64,000 bases of DNA from Plasmodiophora brassicae (GCA_039704465.1 JASFAU010000006.1:682001-746000), one strand, 5' to 3'; shown: positions 1-16,059, counted from the stretch's first letter. Numbers and translations: made by a program. The notes: generated from the sequence alone by a model not told the origin.

Positions 1-1318
1 ACGACGTTAATAGAATCCAACCATGTCACAACCGATAAAGTCAATTGTCGACAAAGGTTTCGGTACCCGCGGGAACGGTGACGTCGACGCCCTTGGCAAC
101 AATCGCCCCGGCGTTCTTGCCTGACCTTCTCACAGCTTAGATTGCAGACGCCCATGACGTTCAGCTGGAGTTCGTGAAACGCGCTGCACATGATTGTCAA
201 GCAGGTACCAGTCGATTTCGGAGCACGAGCTATCCTTCCCCTGCTGGACGTAGTCGGACGGACCCCCCTCCTCCCGATGCTCTTCGACCGTGACGCCATC
301 ACCGCCGTTGCTGCAACCAACCCTCGCGCCTGGGCGGTTTTCGAAGGGAAGCGGCGTCAGCGGCGTTTTCAATGCGAAGACCATTCACGAATGCGACCAC
401 CTGATTCAGTACTGCTATGATCAGGACCGATTCCACCCAACATCATCGCGATCCACTAACCGATCCGATAAGTTTATCCTGGTCGATCGACAAGCGGATC
501 CGGACGCTCTAGCGGAAGCTTTCATTCGGTATGAGAAAGGTCGGCTGGAGAACGAACGTGCTCTGTATTTGGAGATGTGGCGACTGACCGGCATCGGAGT
601 GAGGAGAGGCGCAACGGAATTGACTCGGGGTTTGGAGAAGCACTTTGGGTTGACGTTGAGTAAAACGGCAACTGCTGCTAAATCGGTCCCAGGTGGCCAA
701 AGGGCAAAGGGTAAGACGTTGTCGGAAATAGAGATTATGTCATGTACACCGTTTGGAGCGGCGCCTGCAGCGGGCCCTTTCGGTCGGACTCCCCGGCCGG
801 TCGCTCTCGGTTTCGCCGCAGACGAATGTCTTCCTTATCGTCGACTGGTACGCCGTGCACTCAGCCGGCCACCGAGGGCCCAACCTATTAAGAAATAGGC
901 GCTATGTTAGCCCTCGACTGAGAAGGAGGCGGACACTAATTGCCTGTATATGCTGGAGCTTATAGCCAGTAGCATGGCAAACTGCGTCCCTGATTCTGCA
1001 ACCTGTTCAGCGGCTGATCTGTCCGGCGATTAAAGGCGTGACGGATCGGGCGGTCGGCGACGATTCGGCGGTCTGGTCTAATTTTAGGCCGGGCATTCGG
1101 TTTACCCCGTAAGTTTCGTGCGTGACGCCAGTGACGTTGGTGCCAACCTAAAAATGGCTCTGGGTGTCGCGCGCAGATTGTCCGTGCGGTGGACCGCGAC
1201 GGCAGTTCTCTGTTGACCCGATTGTCGTCAAACCGGATCGGATCGCCCGGTCGATAGCATCTCGTCGGCGTGCATCGCTGCCGTCATTTGAGCAACAACA
1301 CGCGCATCAGTCACAATC
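1..1318. other. No supported gene; mostly unassigned sequence
   Basis: Open frames here are short, overlap on both strands and join into nothing coherent. A plus-strand frame at 290-898 begins with reasonable composition but resembles no family I can name. The only recognisable hint is a short transposase-like motif near 820-880, listed separately. The rest up to the ATG at 1319 would contain the 5' region of the secreted-protein gene. I see no clear RNA gene. Confidence 0.4.
753..890 (+). mobile_element. Possible relic of an IS630/Tc1-type DDE transposase
   Basis: A plus-strand frame encodes NVFLIVDWYAVHSAGHRG at about 825-880. This resembles the block around the second catalytic aspartate of IS630/Tc1-mariner DDE transposases, where a hydrophobic strand runs into an Asp and is followed a few residues later by a His (typically FLIVDGHPVHRAK-like). 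No intact transposase, terminal inverted repeats or target duplication were seen, and the flanking protein sequence is not convincing. If real, it is a decayed fragment. A chance match in a short frame is the main alternative. Confidence 0.28.
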
Positions 1319-2122
1319 ATGAAGCTCCTCTGGGTCCTTGCTCTTGCCGGTGTCGTACTGGCGTGCGCGACGTCGGCCGAGCGTCCGCAGCAGGCGTCCA
1401 CCGACCAGGGTGTTGTGGACAACGTGAGGCGCAAAGTCGGCGACGGCTACAGAGCCGTCAAGAACTGGGTAGTCGGCGAGCCGGAACAACAGCCTGCTCC
1501 TGCTCGACAACCGTCCTTGTTTGGCAATCTGTTTGGGAACGGTGAGAGCCAACCTTCAGCTCCCCAGGAACGCGAAACCCGGAAGCAGTGGTTCTTCAGC
1601 AGATTTCTCGGGTCTTCTGGTGACGAAGTGCAACAACCGCCAACGCAGCAGCCCGTGCCACCACAACACCCGGCGACGACACCACAACCGAGCCCTGTTC
1701 CTACCGTTGAGCCTGCCCCACAGGGCGAGGTCCCGCGTGCCACTGTACTCCAAGGCGAGTCGTCTCCACCTGCGCCTGGCTCGTTGGAGCAGACGTTAAA
1801 CGAGGAACCGGCTGGTGAGGAGCTCCAGCCTCAGGCGGGTGCCAGCGCTGGCACCCTACAATCCAAGCTGACTGAGGCCGGCCAGTGGCTGAAGACGAAG
1901 ACCGGCATGCTCGTCGCCGGCGCCACTGTAGGCACTCTTGCGGCTGGTACGGCTGGGCTTCGCTACCTGCACAAGCAGCAAGTCGCGCGCAAGGCCAAGA
2001 CGGAGGCGGATAAGAAGGAGCAGGAAGCGAAAGTGAAGCGACAGCTGAAGAGTGATTCGTCTGTCGTCCTGCCTGGCACTGCCGCTGCGCTGGCCTTCTT
2101 TTCGGCGCTCCTCATCGTATGA
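1319..2122 (+). CDS. Secreted or membrane-anchored Pro/Gln-rich protein
   Basis: This intronless frame encodes 267 residues. It starts with a clear signal peptide (MKLLWVLALAGVVLACATSA), followed by a low-complexity region rich in Pro, Gln, Glu and Ser (about residues 60-175). A first hydrophobic segment lies near residues 196-215 (TGMLVAGATVGTLAAGTAG), then a strongly basic stretch rich in Lys, Gln and Glu. The protein ends with a second hydrophobic tail (VVLPGTAAALAFFSALLIV) directly before the stop. The layout fits an exported protein kept in the secretory pathway, possibly lipid-anchored or tail-anchored: the C-terminal hydrophobic segment after a small-residue site (SDSSV) could be a GPI signal. 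I do not recognise a family. The start at 1319 is chosen because it gives the signal peptide. The lack of introns is unusual here and is shared by few neighbours. Confidence 0.75.
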   Translation: MKLLWVLALAGVVLACATSAERPQQASTDQGVVDNVRRKVGDGYRAVKNWVVGEPEQQPAPARQPSLFGNLFGNGESQPSAPQERETRKQWFFSRFLGSSGDEVQQPPTQQPVPPQHPATTPQPSPVPTVEPAPQGEVPRATVLQGESSPPAPGSLEQTLNEEPAGEELQPQAGASAGTLQSKLTEAGQWLKTKTGMLVAGATVGTLAAGTAGLRYLHKQQVARKAKTEADKKEQEAKVKRQLKSDSSVVLPGTAAALAFFSALLIV

Positions 2123-2245
2123 TTCCGCATCCTCTCGGAATGAAAAGCGGCAAAATCCCATTTCGTTCTGCGTACAGCTCCGGGGCAAGCGTTATTCAGT
2201 CTGCGTCTGAAGTTTGAATAATGTGTACTGATATAATAGACGGCG

Positions 2246-4177
2246 TTAGAGCCCATATGGATTGAAACCATCAGGCGTCGGGGCGGGAGAGTCGAACCCA
2301 CTGAATAAGAGATTCGGTTGCGGCGGGTTGTTCGATGGCGCAGGAGAGCTGAACATCGATGGAGACTACGAGGTGGCAAGAGCGTCAGTATGTCAGAGCG
2401 CGAACACGATAGGAACAATTAACCACTTACGAAGGCATTGGGTGGCTTCGACGCTGCGGGTTGAGTAGAAGACATCGCGTTCTTAGCTGGAGGACCAGAT
2501 GAAAGTGACAACGCACCGAGATCGATCAGGCTGCTGTCCCACAGGCTGTTAGCGGCAGGGCTTGCGCTTGCGTTGCCCTGAAAAGACTGGACTGGTGCAG
2601 CTGACGTTGGCGACAGGAAAGGACTCGGCTGTTGTAGCTGAGTTGTTGACGGTGTGAAAACCGGTTGTTGAGGAGGCGCCGGATTAGAGTTCGCAAAGAA
2701 CGGATCAAATGGAGCGTTCGAGGGCGCGGCACTTGTGAATGGGGGAGAACCATGCGGGTTCGTAGAAGCAGAAACGAATCCCCACTCTTCACTGTCAGAC
2801 GTCAAACCGCCGCGAACGTCCGGAAACGCGAACGATGGGTGCTGTTGGGGTTGAAGTTGCTGCACCGGAGGAAAGGCCTGGGATGGCGCTGGGGCAGGAG
2901 CCGAGAACGCCATTCCCAAAATGTCATCAACAGATGCCGCTGTCGAAGTGGCAGCAGCATCAGCCGAGAAGAGATCAGGTATTGGCTGATCCACCTCCTG
3001 CGACGACTGCTTCTTCTTCCGCTTCTTCTTTTTCTTGTCCTTTGGGGGCGGGAGCGGGTCTGGGATACCGTCTGTTCACACAAAATCAGATACGTCCGGA
3101 AACGCTGCAACGCTAACCGTCGACGAACACTGAATAGCGGTCCCTTGTTTTTCCTCCTCCTCAGACTCACTAAGGACATCGTCACTGAGTTCATCATTCT
3201 TGTCGGCAGCCGCTGATGAGCCCTTCTTTGGCTTCTTCTTCTTCTTGTTCTTCTTTTTCTCCTTCTTAATTTCGGCTTGGGCGTCACCACCCTCTTCATC
3301 GCGCCATCGACCAGTCGCCGCAGGCTCTTCTCTACGCCAGGCAGAATATCAGAACGGCTTCGAAGAGTGTGTGAATCCCAAATCACCTTGGCATGTCGAA
3401 TGAGTCAAACCCCCTACAAACATATCGTCAGCAACCTGACGACGAATACTGGTAGCGAAATTGTTACCTGTAATTGCTCGCGGCGTAGCCGTATGAACCT
3501 AGTCCAGTGTACTTGGCTTGGGTGGTTCTGGCCCTTTGCCTCTCCGCCTTCAGGGCTGCATCGTCGTTGAGGAGTTCGCAGATCGCCCTGCCTCGGAGTT
3601 CACGATACACAGATCAACGTCGTTACAAGCGACCGGTACCTGGACTTCTCGCGAATACCGCCACCCTTATCACGGCCATCCTGCTCGCTGAAATGGAAGT
3701 CTTTAAGTGTGCGGATCTGAGGTACGTATCAGCATTCCCTACGAAAGGCCTAACCAACGATTCGCAGTTCAAACTTGATACTGTCTCTCCCTGGCTTCCG
3801 AAACGACGCGTTCCGACCCTCGCTTAAGCAAGTATTCGAGCAGGTCTAACGACTTGAAGACCATTCTCCAGTTCTTGCCGCTTTCCCCCATCCGTTTCCA
3901 CAGGATGCCCATGACCTGACAAGTATGCGCGTGTGAGGCATCCTATTCGGAAACGGGAAAACGAAGTTGAAATACGCCGAATTACCTCTGAGTATCCAGT
4001 ATAATCATATGTGGCCCGTGCAATGTCCTCTTTGACCTGCCCAGTGACGCCCCAATTGGCGCTGCTCGTGGCTTCCTTGACCTTCTTCTCGATCTCGCTG
4101 CCCCTGTACTGTTCGATCTGGTCGCGGACCTTGTTCACAATCGAGTTTACATTGACGTTCAGGTTGCCGATCTGCAT
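2246..4177 (-). CDS. ENTH-domain epsin-like clathrin adaptor
   Basis: Epsins bend membrane and recruit clathrin and cargo at the plasma membrane or endosomes. Exon 1 (4177 to about 3986) and the following exons encode an ENTH domain, with KVKEATSSANWGVTG, DIARATYDYTGYSE, then across introns VMGILWKRMGESGKNWR, a basic segment with LLKRGSERVV, IRTLKDFHF and ICELLNDDAALKAERQRAR. A Lys-rich linker follows (EIKKEKKKNKKKKK), then an acidic stretch and a long Pro/Gln/Ser/Ala-rich tail with several NPF-like and DPF-like motifs (FDPFF, DLFSA). These are usual for binding clathrin and EH/AP2 partners. The last intron removes about 2340-2412, and the last exon ends in FNPYGL at a TAA at 2246-2248. At least six introns are needed, all GT-AG. 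The overall layout is closest to epsinR/epsin-type proteins. A ubiquitin-interacting motif was not recognised. Confidence 0.85.
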
Positions 4178-4466
4178 CGTCGGGAGCGACGCCAGCCTCG
4201 CTGCCGATCAGTGGTGCTGCCCAATCCCAGCGTTGTCAGATATACGGTATCGTATGTAAACCGGGAGCGGCCCGTCTCAGTTCGCACAATGGCACACACA
4301 CAGGCGTTGCCTCTCGCTCGGCCTGAGCACTAGCACTGAGCTCAAACGGCGACCGGCGCTGACCACACGCAGTTCGATCTTTGACGGCGCAAATTTGTCC
4401 ACGCGATTGCCAGTTCAAAAACGTTCTCGCAGACGACGTGTCTTTTATCAGTTATGGCAGCATATA
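4178..4466. other. Intergenic between epsin-like gene and NOP16
   Basis: This stretch holds the 5' flank of the epsin-like gene and the 3' flank of NOP16, both on the minus strand. Short frames cross it, but none shows a recognisable protein, and I see no RNA gene or repeat. Confidence 0.5.
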
Positions 4467-5057
4467 TCACAGTTCCTGCAGTTTCAGGTAGAGCGCAACG
4501 CGCTTCTTGAGTTGTGCGGCCGTCTTCTGCCACACGTTCAGCTTGATGTCTCTCGCCATGGCATCGAGGTTGTCAGCGCCATATTTGCGGATCAAGGCCG
4601 CGATTTGGCATTGCTCCTGGACGGGCATCGACGATGGTAGCGCGGGTTGCATCACGACGCGAGTGTTTTGGATTTCAGTGAGAGCATCGTGCAGACGACC
4701 GGGTTCCGAGGCGCCGTCGTTTTTCGTTGGTCGGATCACCTTGGCGCCAGCTATCCTGGCCTTGTACTCACTCGCAAGCGACCGAATGGATTCTTTGTTG
4801 ACGTCCCTGCAAAGACCAAGCTCCTTGAAGTTCTGGAACATCAAAAATCGTCAGCGGACTGTACTTACAGCAACCGTAAATGGAAATCAACTTACTTCTA
4901 TGACCCCTTTGTCATTATCCCAATGCTGCCGAATGAGTGCGCTGTACACAGACGCTTTTGCATCAGAGTTTCGGCCTAGTTTGCTCTTCAAGCGTCGACG
5001 TCGCGATACTGAAGCCGCAGGAGCAACCCGTGCCCGCCGGTTCTTCTTTGACGCCAT
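4467..5057 (-). CDS. NOP16: Nucleolar protein 16 (60S ribosome biogenesis)
   Basis: NOP16 is a small nucleolar factor needed for assembly of the large ribosomal subunit. Exon 1 starts at 5057 with a very basic leader (MASKKNRRARVAP, then RRRRLKSKLG) and reaches HWDNDKGVIE. A 63-base intron (4895-4833, GTAAG...CCAG) joins it to NFKELGLCRDVN. The C-terminal block KYGADNLDAMARDIKLNVWQ followed by TAAQLKKRV is the signature end of the family, where ARDIKLN and the QxTxxQL pattern are the most conserved part. Length (about 175 residues) and end match the family. The stop is TGA. The gene lies between two membrane-traffic genes on the same strand, with no sign of operon-like coupling. Confidence 0.88.
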
Positions 5058-5282
5058 GCTATACTCCCACTGTGTCTACGCGCACCGCGCTGCTACGGAC
5101 TCCGTGACGGACTCCTGAGGCCGTACGTCAGTGCCTACACGGCGATAACTGATACGGTGCACGTAAGCGCTTGAATTATTATTTGGCATGTGGTCTGGCA
5201 ATCGATATTATCTCTCGATCGACCTATCGTTGGAAAGCATATTCACAGCAGCTACCAACTGCATGCATGAGTTTATATTGTT

Positions 5283-7479
5283 TTAGATGCGAGCAATTCT
5301 GTCACGCCGGATATATACAACTGTTGCCAGTGCGACACACAGAAGCGCCAGGACCGCGTTCTCATACTCGCTCCACCGGAATTGTGGAACCGTACTCGAG
5401 GAGACACCGCTCCACCACATGTGAACATATAACGCCAAAAGAGCAAGCTGTGTAGGAACGTAAGCCTCGGGGCTCGCCTACGAACACAACGTGAACGCTG
5501 GAATTTGGAACGATACCGCGACGTTACTTGTTTGGCTTGATCGTAATATCGCTTGGCAAGATGAAGGTCTTGCTTTGGACCCCATTGATGTAGGTATCCC
5601 AAATTAAACATAGCCTGGGCGTCAGCGCGATCTGCTGCTTGCTGATATCGACGAATGGCCTCTTGCACACCGCCAGACACAACTTCGGCATAACAGTAGT
5701 CACCCACTACACGCTGGGCAATGGCCGATCCTTGATCTGCTGCCAACCGCCAGAACTGTACAGCCATCTGATCATGATCGTCCCCATAATAGCCGACAGG
5801 CTGGGAAAGCATCCAGCCAGCATTCAGCTGGCACACTTCGTCGCCATACATTGCACAGGAGATGTACTCCCACTGTGAACGAGGTCAACATCGACGACTA
5901 GCCGACACCGAATGGACTTACAAGTGCTTCCTCCATTAGACCCTTGCAGAATGCATCATGCCCGCGTCGGTGGCGCTCTGCAGCCCATCTGCCCCGCTCG
6001 GCAACTACTTTATGCAACCGGACCGCCAACGAACAGGACTTATGCGTCCCGTGGCCAAGCAAATGCATTTGGGCGAGATTATACAACGCGGCAGTATGAC
6101 CCTGATGTCCAGCAGCAGTAAAATAGTGCAACGCGGTGACATGGGATTTGTCAACTGCATCTCCCCTGCAAGTCGGTCATAAACATGTAGGGCATAACTC
6201 GTCATGTAGAGCATTGCTTACGAATAGTATAACGTGCCAAGAATGTACTGAGCTTCAGCATTGCCTCGATCAGCGGCCTCCTTGAAATATTTGACGGCCA
6301 AACGCATGTCTCGTTCGACCCCTAGCGTTCCAAGATGGTCGTTATTCAGGGGCCACAAACACATTTGTGAGAGGGTTTGACCTACCTGCGCCCTCCATGT
6401 ACATGTGGCCTAGACCAGCATACCCAGCGGCGTTACCAAGCTTCGCACTGGCTTGGAAGAGTTCCAGAGCAGTCTTATTGTCCTGTGGTACACCGAGGCC
6501 TTGAGCGGTGAGGCCAGCAAGCTGCGCCATTGCAGTCGAGTCGCCTTGATTAGCCGCACGCCTGAACCACATGGCAGCTTTGCCCATGTCTTGAGGAACC
6601 CCTCTAATGCCGTGCTCAGACAGCTGCCCTAGGGCAACTTGGGCACTGACGTCACCGCCGTCTGCGGCGTGCTCAAAGTACTTGATGACATCCTGTTGGC
6701 CACGGCTGAGATTTGCGTGCCACGATAACATACACCTTCAGAACGTACGGTTGATTCTTCAGTCGGACGGTTCCTTGCATTCTCATCAGTCAGTCGAACA
6801 CGTTCGAACGTGGGGATCAACTCTGAGCTGGACAGCTGCTCGACGACTATGTGGGCAGAAGCGTTCAGGTGCGTCCGTGCAGCCCGATATGCATAGCCTG
6901 ACGTACCTTTATCGGATGCGCTCATGTAATACCGGACAGCCGCGTCACATGATTTAGGGACCCTTACCAGGACTGTCAGACGTGTCGATGTTTACCGGAA
7001 ACAATCGTACCCAATTCCATGTAAATGCCGGTAGCCCAAGACTATGCTGCACTCAGGGCACTTTGCACCAAGGGCGCCAATGTAATAGTGCATCAGTGAC
7101 CGAGCCATATCGCGTTGACCAACGACAAAACCAGTGTCATGGAGAAGACCAAGAATGCTATGGGCGTTATGATCACCAAGTCCTGCACCACGTTCGAGCC
7201 ACTTCAAGACCTCCTCGTTGTCAGGAGGAAGCTGGCCTCTCTGTGCACACGTGATCAGCACACGATTACGGAAGCCAGGTACGTCGCTAAATGCCTAACC
7301 AAATGCAGAAGAGCGATCAACGCTCCAGCTCGCGTATCGCCCGTCCGATCTTGCTCAATGAGCCAGTCCTTCGCCGACTGATAATCCCGGTCGGCCATCA
7401 TTTCTTCAAGCGACCCCGCACCGGCAACCGCGACGACGATTGCTGATAACGTTAGCAAGACACAAGGACGTCGTCCCAT
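5283..7479 (-). CDS. SEL1L/HRD3-like ERAD adaptor with Sel1 repeats
   Basis: SEL1L/Hrd3 is the ER-membrane partner of the Hrd1 ubiquitin ligase and selects misfolded luminal proteins for degradation. The start at 7479 gives a signal peptide (MGRRPCVLLTLSAIVVAVAG). Successive exons on the minus strand encode Sel1-like repeats, for example LKWLERGAGLGDHNAHSILG, GYRHLHGIGYD, FKEAADRGNAEAQYILGTLY-like units and AMFNLGYLHQWGPKQDLHLA. Between them sits FERVRLTDE, which matches the segment after the first repeat block of SEL1L. The last exon, after an intron following DQAKQ, reads ASPEAYVPTQLALLALYVH, then a luminal segment and a single transmembrane helix (ENAVLALLCVALATVVYI) with a short basic tail RRDRIARI and a TAA at 5283-5285. 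This terminal arrangement is what separates SEL1L/HRD3 from soluble Sel1 proteins. Exon edges between 5850 and 7000 were only partly traced. Confidence 0.85.
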
Positions 7480-7668
7480 GAGCGCGATGCGAACCCCAGC
7501 TCGCGACCGCGTTTCGAGTCAATCGACGACGGAATCGACGAAACCGCCCACGGAAAACAAACGGTCACTCGAGGACATTTGACGGCCACGTCAGCAGCGC
7601 AGATTTTATCCGCACAGCCGCAGCGGCCCTCGGCGGCGGGGGCGCTGCCTGCCGCTGGGCCTTCCAAG

Positions 7669-9443
7669 CTATGTAGCTCCGGGTACTGGCGGCGGTGCGC
7701 CCTGCACACTGGCAAATGGGTTGTCAGCATTGCTCGTCGCGCCGGACATGAAGCAGTGCAGCAGGGGGTCGTGCACCAAGCAACGTGCGTGCCAACGAAG
7801 ATTGTATCGACCCAGTGGAGAATTCCAATTGCTTTGTCGAGCGCCGCATGGCGAAGAATACATACGCGAAGCAACGCGAGCCCCAACCGCAAGTGGGCCA
7901 ACTACTGCTGCAGGCGTATTCGACACAGTAAATATACAGTTGTATTGGGTGTCAAGGGGTGTCCTGGTCATCGCATGAGACAATGAATGTTCCAGACAGA
8001 GAAACGAAACTTACGAAGTATTGCTTCTGGTCAGCAGCAACTGGGATGAATTCCTGTAGTTTGGGGATAAAGGTGCCTTGAGGCAACGGCAACTCTTTGA
8101 TATCGGGGACGACCTGGCCGGCAAATTAGAGGTTAGTCCCAGTAGCGGCACATTCCAACGCGTTTCCCAGACAGCGAAATAGATTGTAGAATTGTCCTTG
8201 ATCAGTGGATTCAGGACGCTCTTGACCTCGGCAGTTGCCGATTTCACCTGATTCCTTGCCCGATCGATAGACGGGTGATCACATTCGGGGAAGCGAATCG
8301 ACTCCAGTGTCGACACCGCGCCCTGCATCAGCGAAATCGCCTCCCCATATTTCCTCTCCGAGAGCGCCATCTTTCCCAGATAGTACAGTGCCCGCCCGTG
8401 ATTGTACTCCAGCTGTAGCCGGGGCCACACCTTGAACCCAACCTCCAAGGTGTGATACGCATGTTCGAGCCCGTTGAGAGCCTGCTGCACGCTGCGGTAT
8501 TGTTGCACCAACTGTGCAGAATGACGGTCAGTGCACAGATAGTCGGGTTCGTGCTCCGCGCTGCAGTACACCAAAATACAGCTTTGCAATGGCGCCATCA
8601 GACTTGTTCGAGGCCACAGCGGAATCAATCACGAGCTCTTGCACATGACACAAACACAACCTGCCCGGGGATATTACCAAACACATAGCCGCCTGGTTGA
8701 ATTGGACTCAGGGAACGTACAAAGACATGGCCTCGCACGCTTTCGGGTGCAGTTCAGTCGGACGAGTGTCACTCGACATCAGAGACAACGGTATCAACGT
8801 CGTGGAAACCCAACTGAAAATAGAGGCCGCCGTGTGAAGCCTGCAGCGATGGTTAACATTGCCCGAAGCTGTTAACCAGTCGCGGATTACTCAGCAGCAG
8901 CGAGCTTTTCTTTAGTGCCAGTAGTCACGGGTTTGTTTCCTGCTAACAATGCATGAGCGGATTTGTAATGCAGCAAAGCTTTGGTCTGCGGATGGTTTCA
9001 GATGCCATCCTGTATCGGACACGGGCACGATGCCTACACAGTAAGCAGCACACAGTTCATCCTCGAACAGCGGCAACTCGTGAACCTCTTTCGCATTCAT
9101 CATCCATGTCGTCCAGCGGAATACTGTTTACTGGCAATGAGCAAATCCAGTGCAGCTTGGGAGAGCGAACCTTACCTAACGCCTCACTCATGTTCTTATT
9201 GTACGTCTTGTGGATTTGCTCAACAAGAGCGACGAGAACGGGTAGGTACTCGTCCAGCGCGTCTAACATCGGCGAGAAATCGCTCCCCGGCGGCGCCATG
9301 GCGTGCTTGACCGACTGCGTTGCAAACGTGTCGCGCACGACGGTCGCCGCTCGCATATTGTGCTTGGCGACATCCTGCTCCAGTAGAAATATTTCACCCA
9401 GTCGCACTTTGGCCGTTGTGGGATTCCCGAAGCTGAACAGCAT
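7669..9443 (-). CDS. BRO1-domain protein, BROX-like
   Basis: BRO1 domains bind ESCRT-III (CHMP4/Snf7). The frame from 9443 opens with MLFSFGNPTTAKVRLGEIFL and runs into a helical region. Across introns the coding sequence continues with FRWTTWMMN (the FxWT block of BROX), HYKSAHALLAGNKPVTTG, HPKACEAMSLLCLCHVQELV, the GRALYYLGKMALSERKYGEA tetratricopeptide-like block, then NSTIYFAVVPDIKELPLPQG. This is the order found in BROX, including the terminal IYFxxVP segment. The intron joining LCLCHVQELV was deduced by removing 61 bases from GTACGTTCC to CCGGGCAG. After QKQYF the last exon is less certain. The best end is at 7669, with a Gly/Pro/Ala tail (QGAPPPVPGAT). No CaaX box like that of animal BROX is seen. 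Together with IST1 nearby this points to ESCRT work on endosomes. Confidence 0.75.
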
Positions 9444-9891
9444 CTCAGCGGTCCAGTCGGCGCAGGTCGCGGGTGCAGCGTCCGCGACTCCACTACGGTC
9501 AACACCTGCTGGCCCCTGGCACTGACTCTACGCTCGGCACCGGCGAGCGGCAAAAATCCCAAAATAATTATTGCAAGCAGGGCCTCCAGAGAATCTGCAG
9601 TCACTTATTCCGGGCGCATCTACACTGTACAGCGACATGCTAGAATACCCCGTTATCTAGGAATACAGGGCAGGCAGTAACGACTGACTGTGCGTACAGG
9701 CGACTTGATATCGAGCCACAATCGCTGCTCTTTGTCGGATCGCCAATCACCATCGTAACCTGCGGTTACTAGTCGAGAACACGCCTCCCATTAAAGAATG
9801 GTCACTCCCTGCGTGATATCCCATTCTACTTCCGTGTCTCTGACATATGGCCTATGCCAATGCCACTAACCAAAACATTCAACTTTTACTT
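9444..9891. other. Intergenic between BRO1-domain gene and RPC2
   Basis: This is the 5' flank of the BRO1-domain gene and the 3' flank of RPC2, both minus strand. A minus frame from 9604 begins with a signal-peptide-like sequence but soon runs through the BRO1 exon in the wrong frame, so I do not call it. Nothing else recognised. Confidence 0.45.
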
Positions 9892-14341
<4,450 letters not shown>

Positions 14342-14924
14342 GGGCAGAAGCAGCAGCTTCGCCAGACCGAATTCTGCGCCCCGGAACTCCGCAGCCGCAG
14401 GTCCACTCGTCGCTGCAGTCTGCACTGCCACCGGGCCGCCATCGCCATATACACCGTTCACCTGCACCGTGTCCCTGTCGCCCTGGCCAGCATCTCCGGC
14501 TTAGTCTATTTGTGTTTCGCGCTTTTCAGGCAGGCGCCTCGGTCTCGGAGCAGCTCTGGTTTAAAGACGCCCACAAATTACCTTAGTGGACCTATATCTG
14601 CTAGCGAAATGTTTGCGTCAGGTGGGCGACATCTTTGTCGAAGAATAATAGAGAAGTGACGAGGAGACGCTGCCTTGATGGGGTTACCGGAGGATCAACG
14701 AGGATGAGCGGGCGACGTCCGTTTCGCGTGTTGGGCGAGGGGCGAAGTCGGGTTCTAAAAATACAGCGCGGGCAGGCGCAGAAAAGCACTGACGCCGCGA
14801 CGACCGTCGCTCGTTTGTCGTCATGGGGCAGTCGTTCAGCCAGCAGTCGCTGTAGGTCCCGGCGCGCTGCACTGGCCCCTCCCCCGTGATCTGATGGGAT
14901 TTGCGCAGGAAAGTGAATGCAAAG
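14342..14924. other. Divergent intergenic region between RPC2 and IST1
   Basis: RPC2 is read leftward and IST1 rightward from this 583-base gap, so it holds both promoters. Overlapping short frames on both strands (for example 14601-15110 minus) have arginine/serine-rich composition with no family features, and I treat them as chance. No RNA gene was recognised. Confidence 0.5.
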
Positions 14925-16059
14925 ATGTCGAGCTCCCGGCTGGCTATGATGCGGAATAAGAAGTAGGGAGGCGGGACACGCCCGTTGACCGCGGCGATGC
15001 TGACGCGTGGCCAACAGATCCAACCTGATCCCACAGCTGCAGCGGGAAATTGCAGAGCTGCTGTCTGCTGATAAGGTGTCCCTGGCCGAGATCAAGGTCG
15101 AGACTGTCATTCGTGAAAAGGTGCGCCCGTGCTTGACAACCGTCTGTCTGCCGCGGCTGAGCGTTCGGGCGCGATTCGACAGGACATGATTGTGGCCACA
15201 GAGGTTCTACAGCTGCATAGCGACCGTGTGCTGGCACGTGCCGCCCAGATTGCTTCGCAGGCAAAGTGCCCCGAAGATGTCTTCACCTCCTTAGGTACTT
15301 GACGTCGTCGCCACCGAGTCGGTTGCCCTAACGTGCGCGTTCTCCTAGCGACTATTATCTATTGTAGTTCAAGGCTTCCGGTTCCGGAGTTCAAGAATAT
15401 CGCGACCCAGGTCGGCCTCAAGTACACGAAGGTCAGTGAAGGGTATTCGGTGTTCAGCGACGTCCAATACGTGACATGCGTTCGCTCTAGGAGTGGGTCA
15501 TGTAAGTCATATAGGTCTATCAAACGTGTACGTTGTTTACAGACTCGGTATTCGAAGGCCGCTCACAGAGCGAAGGCAGTACGTCGACCCCAAAGTACTT
15601 CAGCTGATTGATATTGCGCCACCGCCCCGTGCTCGTGTTATTGCCGAACTGAAGGCGATCGCGGAACAGTTTGACGTCGCGTATGAGCCACCTGCTGAAG
15701 AGGTTCCTCAAGCATTGGCCAACTGTTTCTGTGCGCCCGCTAACGAAGCGCTGTAGGTCCAACCGGCCCCGATAGTAGAACAACCGGCACCCGCCGCGCA
15801 ACCGTCTCCTGCCGCACCTTCCAACCCTCCTCCTTCAGGCCACGACGAAGCGGCACTAGCTAGAGATCTGAAGGAGCTGGATGCTATGCACGATGAGAAG
15901 CTTCCTGACGACGCGGCCGAACTCGAATTCCCTGACGTACCGTCCGATGACGCTCACCCTAAACCGAAGTCACCGCCGAGCGATCCCTGTGATGCCCCAT
16001 CCGGCGGCGGTAACATTGACGATATCACCAGGCGATTCAATGAGCTCAAGAATCGCTGA
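14925..16059 (+). CDS. IST1: IST1 homolog, ESCRT-III regulator with MIM motif
   Basis: IST1 is an ESCRT-III-like protein that binds CHMP1 and VPS4 in multivesicular body sorting and cytokinesis. The first exon (ATG 14925, MSSSRLAMMRNKK) joins across an intron to SNLIPQLQREIAELLSADKV, then IKVETVIREK, the helix-1/2 hallmark of the family. After further introns come RSGAIRQDMIVATEVLQLHS, LPVPEFKNIATQVGLKY, ILGIRRPLTERRQYVDPKVL, and IAEQFDVAYEPPAEE, which matches the end of the core domain. A Pro-rich linker follows. The protein ends DDITRRFNELKNR at a TGA (16057-16059), a textbook MIT-interacting (MIM1-type) motif for VPS4. Six exons reconstruct cleanly with GT-AG borders. It lies near a BRO1-domain gene on the opposite strand. 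Confidence 0.88.

Noticed and set aside
2280..2310. GTTCGA-type sequence resembling a tRNA T-loop
   Set aside because: It lies in the last exon of the epsin-like gene, and no cloverleaf could be drawn around it.
9263..9604. Minus frame starting with a signal-peptide-like sequence
   Set aside because: It reads through the BRO1-domain exon in a different frame; the BRO1 frame is supported by family similarity.
14601..15110. 169-codon minus frame between RPC2 and IST1
   Set aside because: It overlaps the first IST1 exons, has low-information Arg/Ser composition and no recognisable features.
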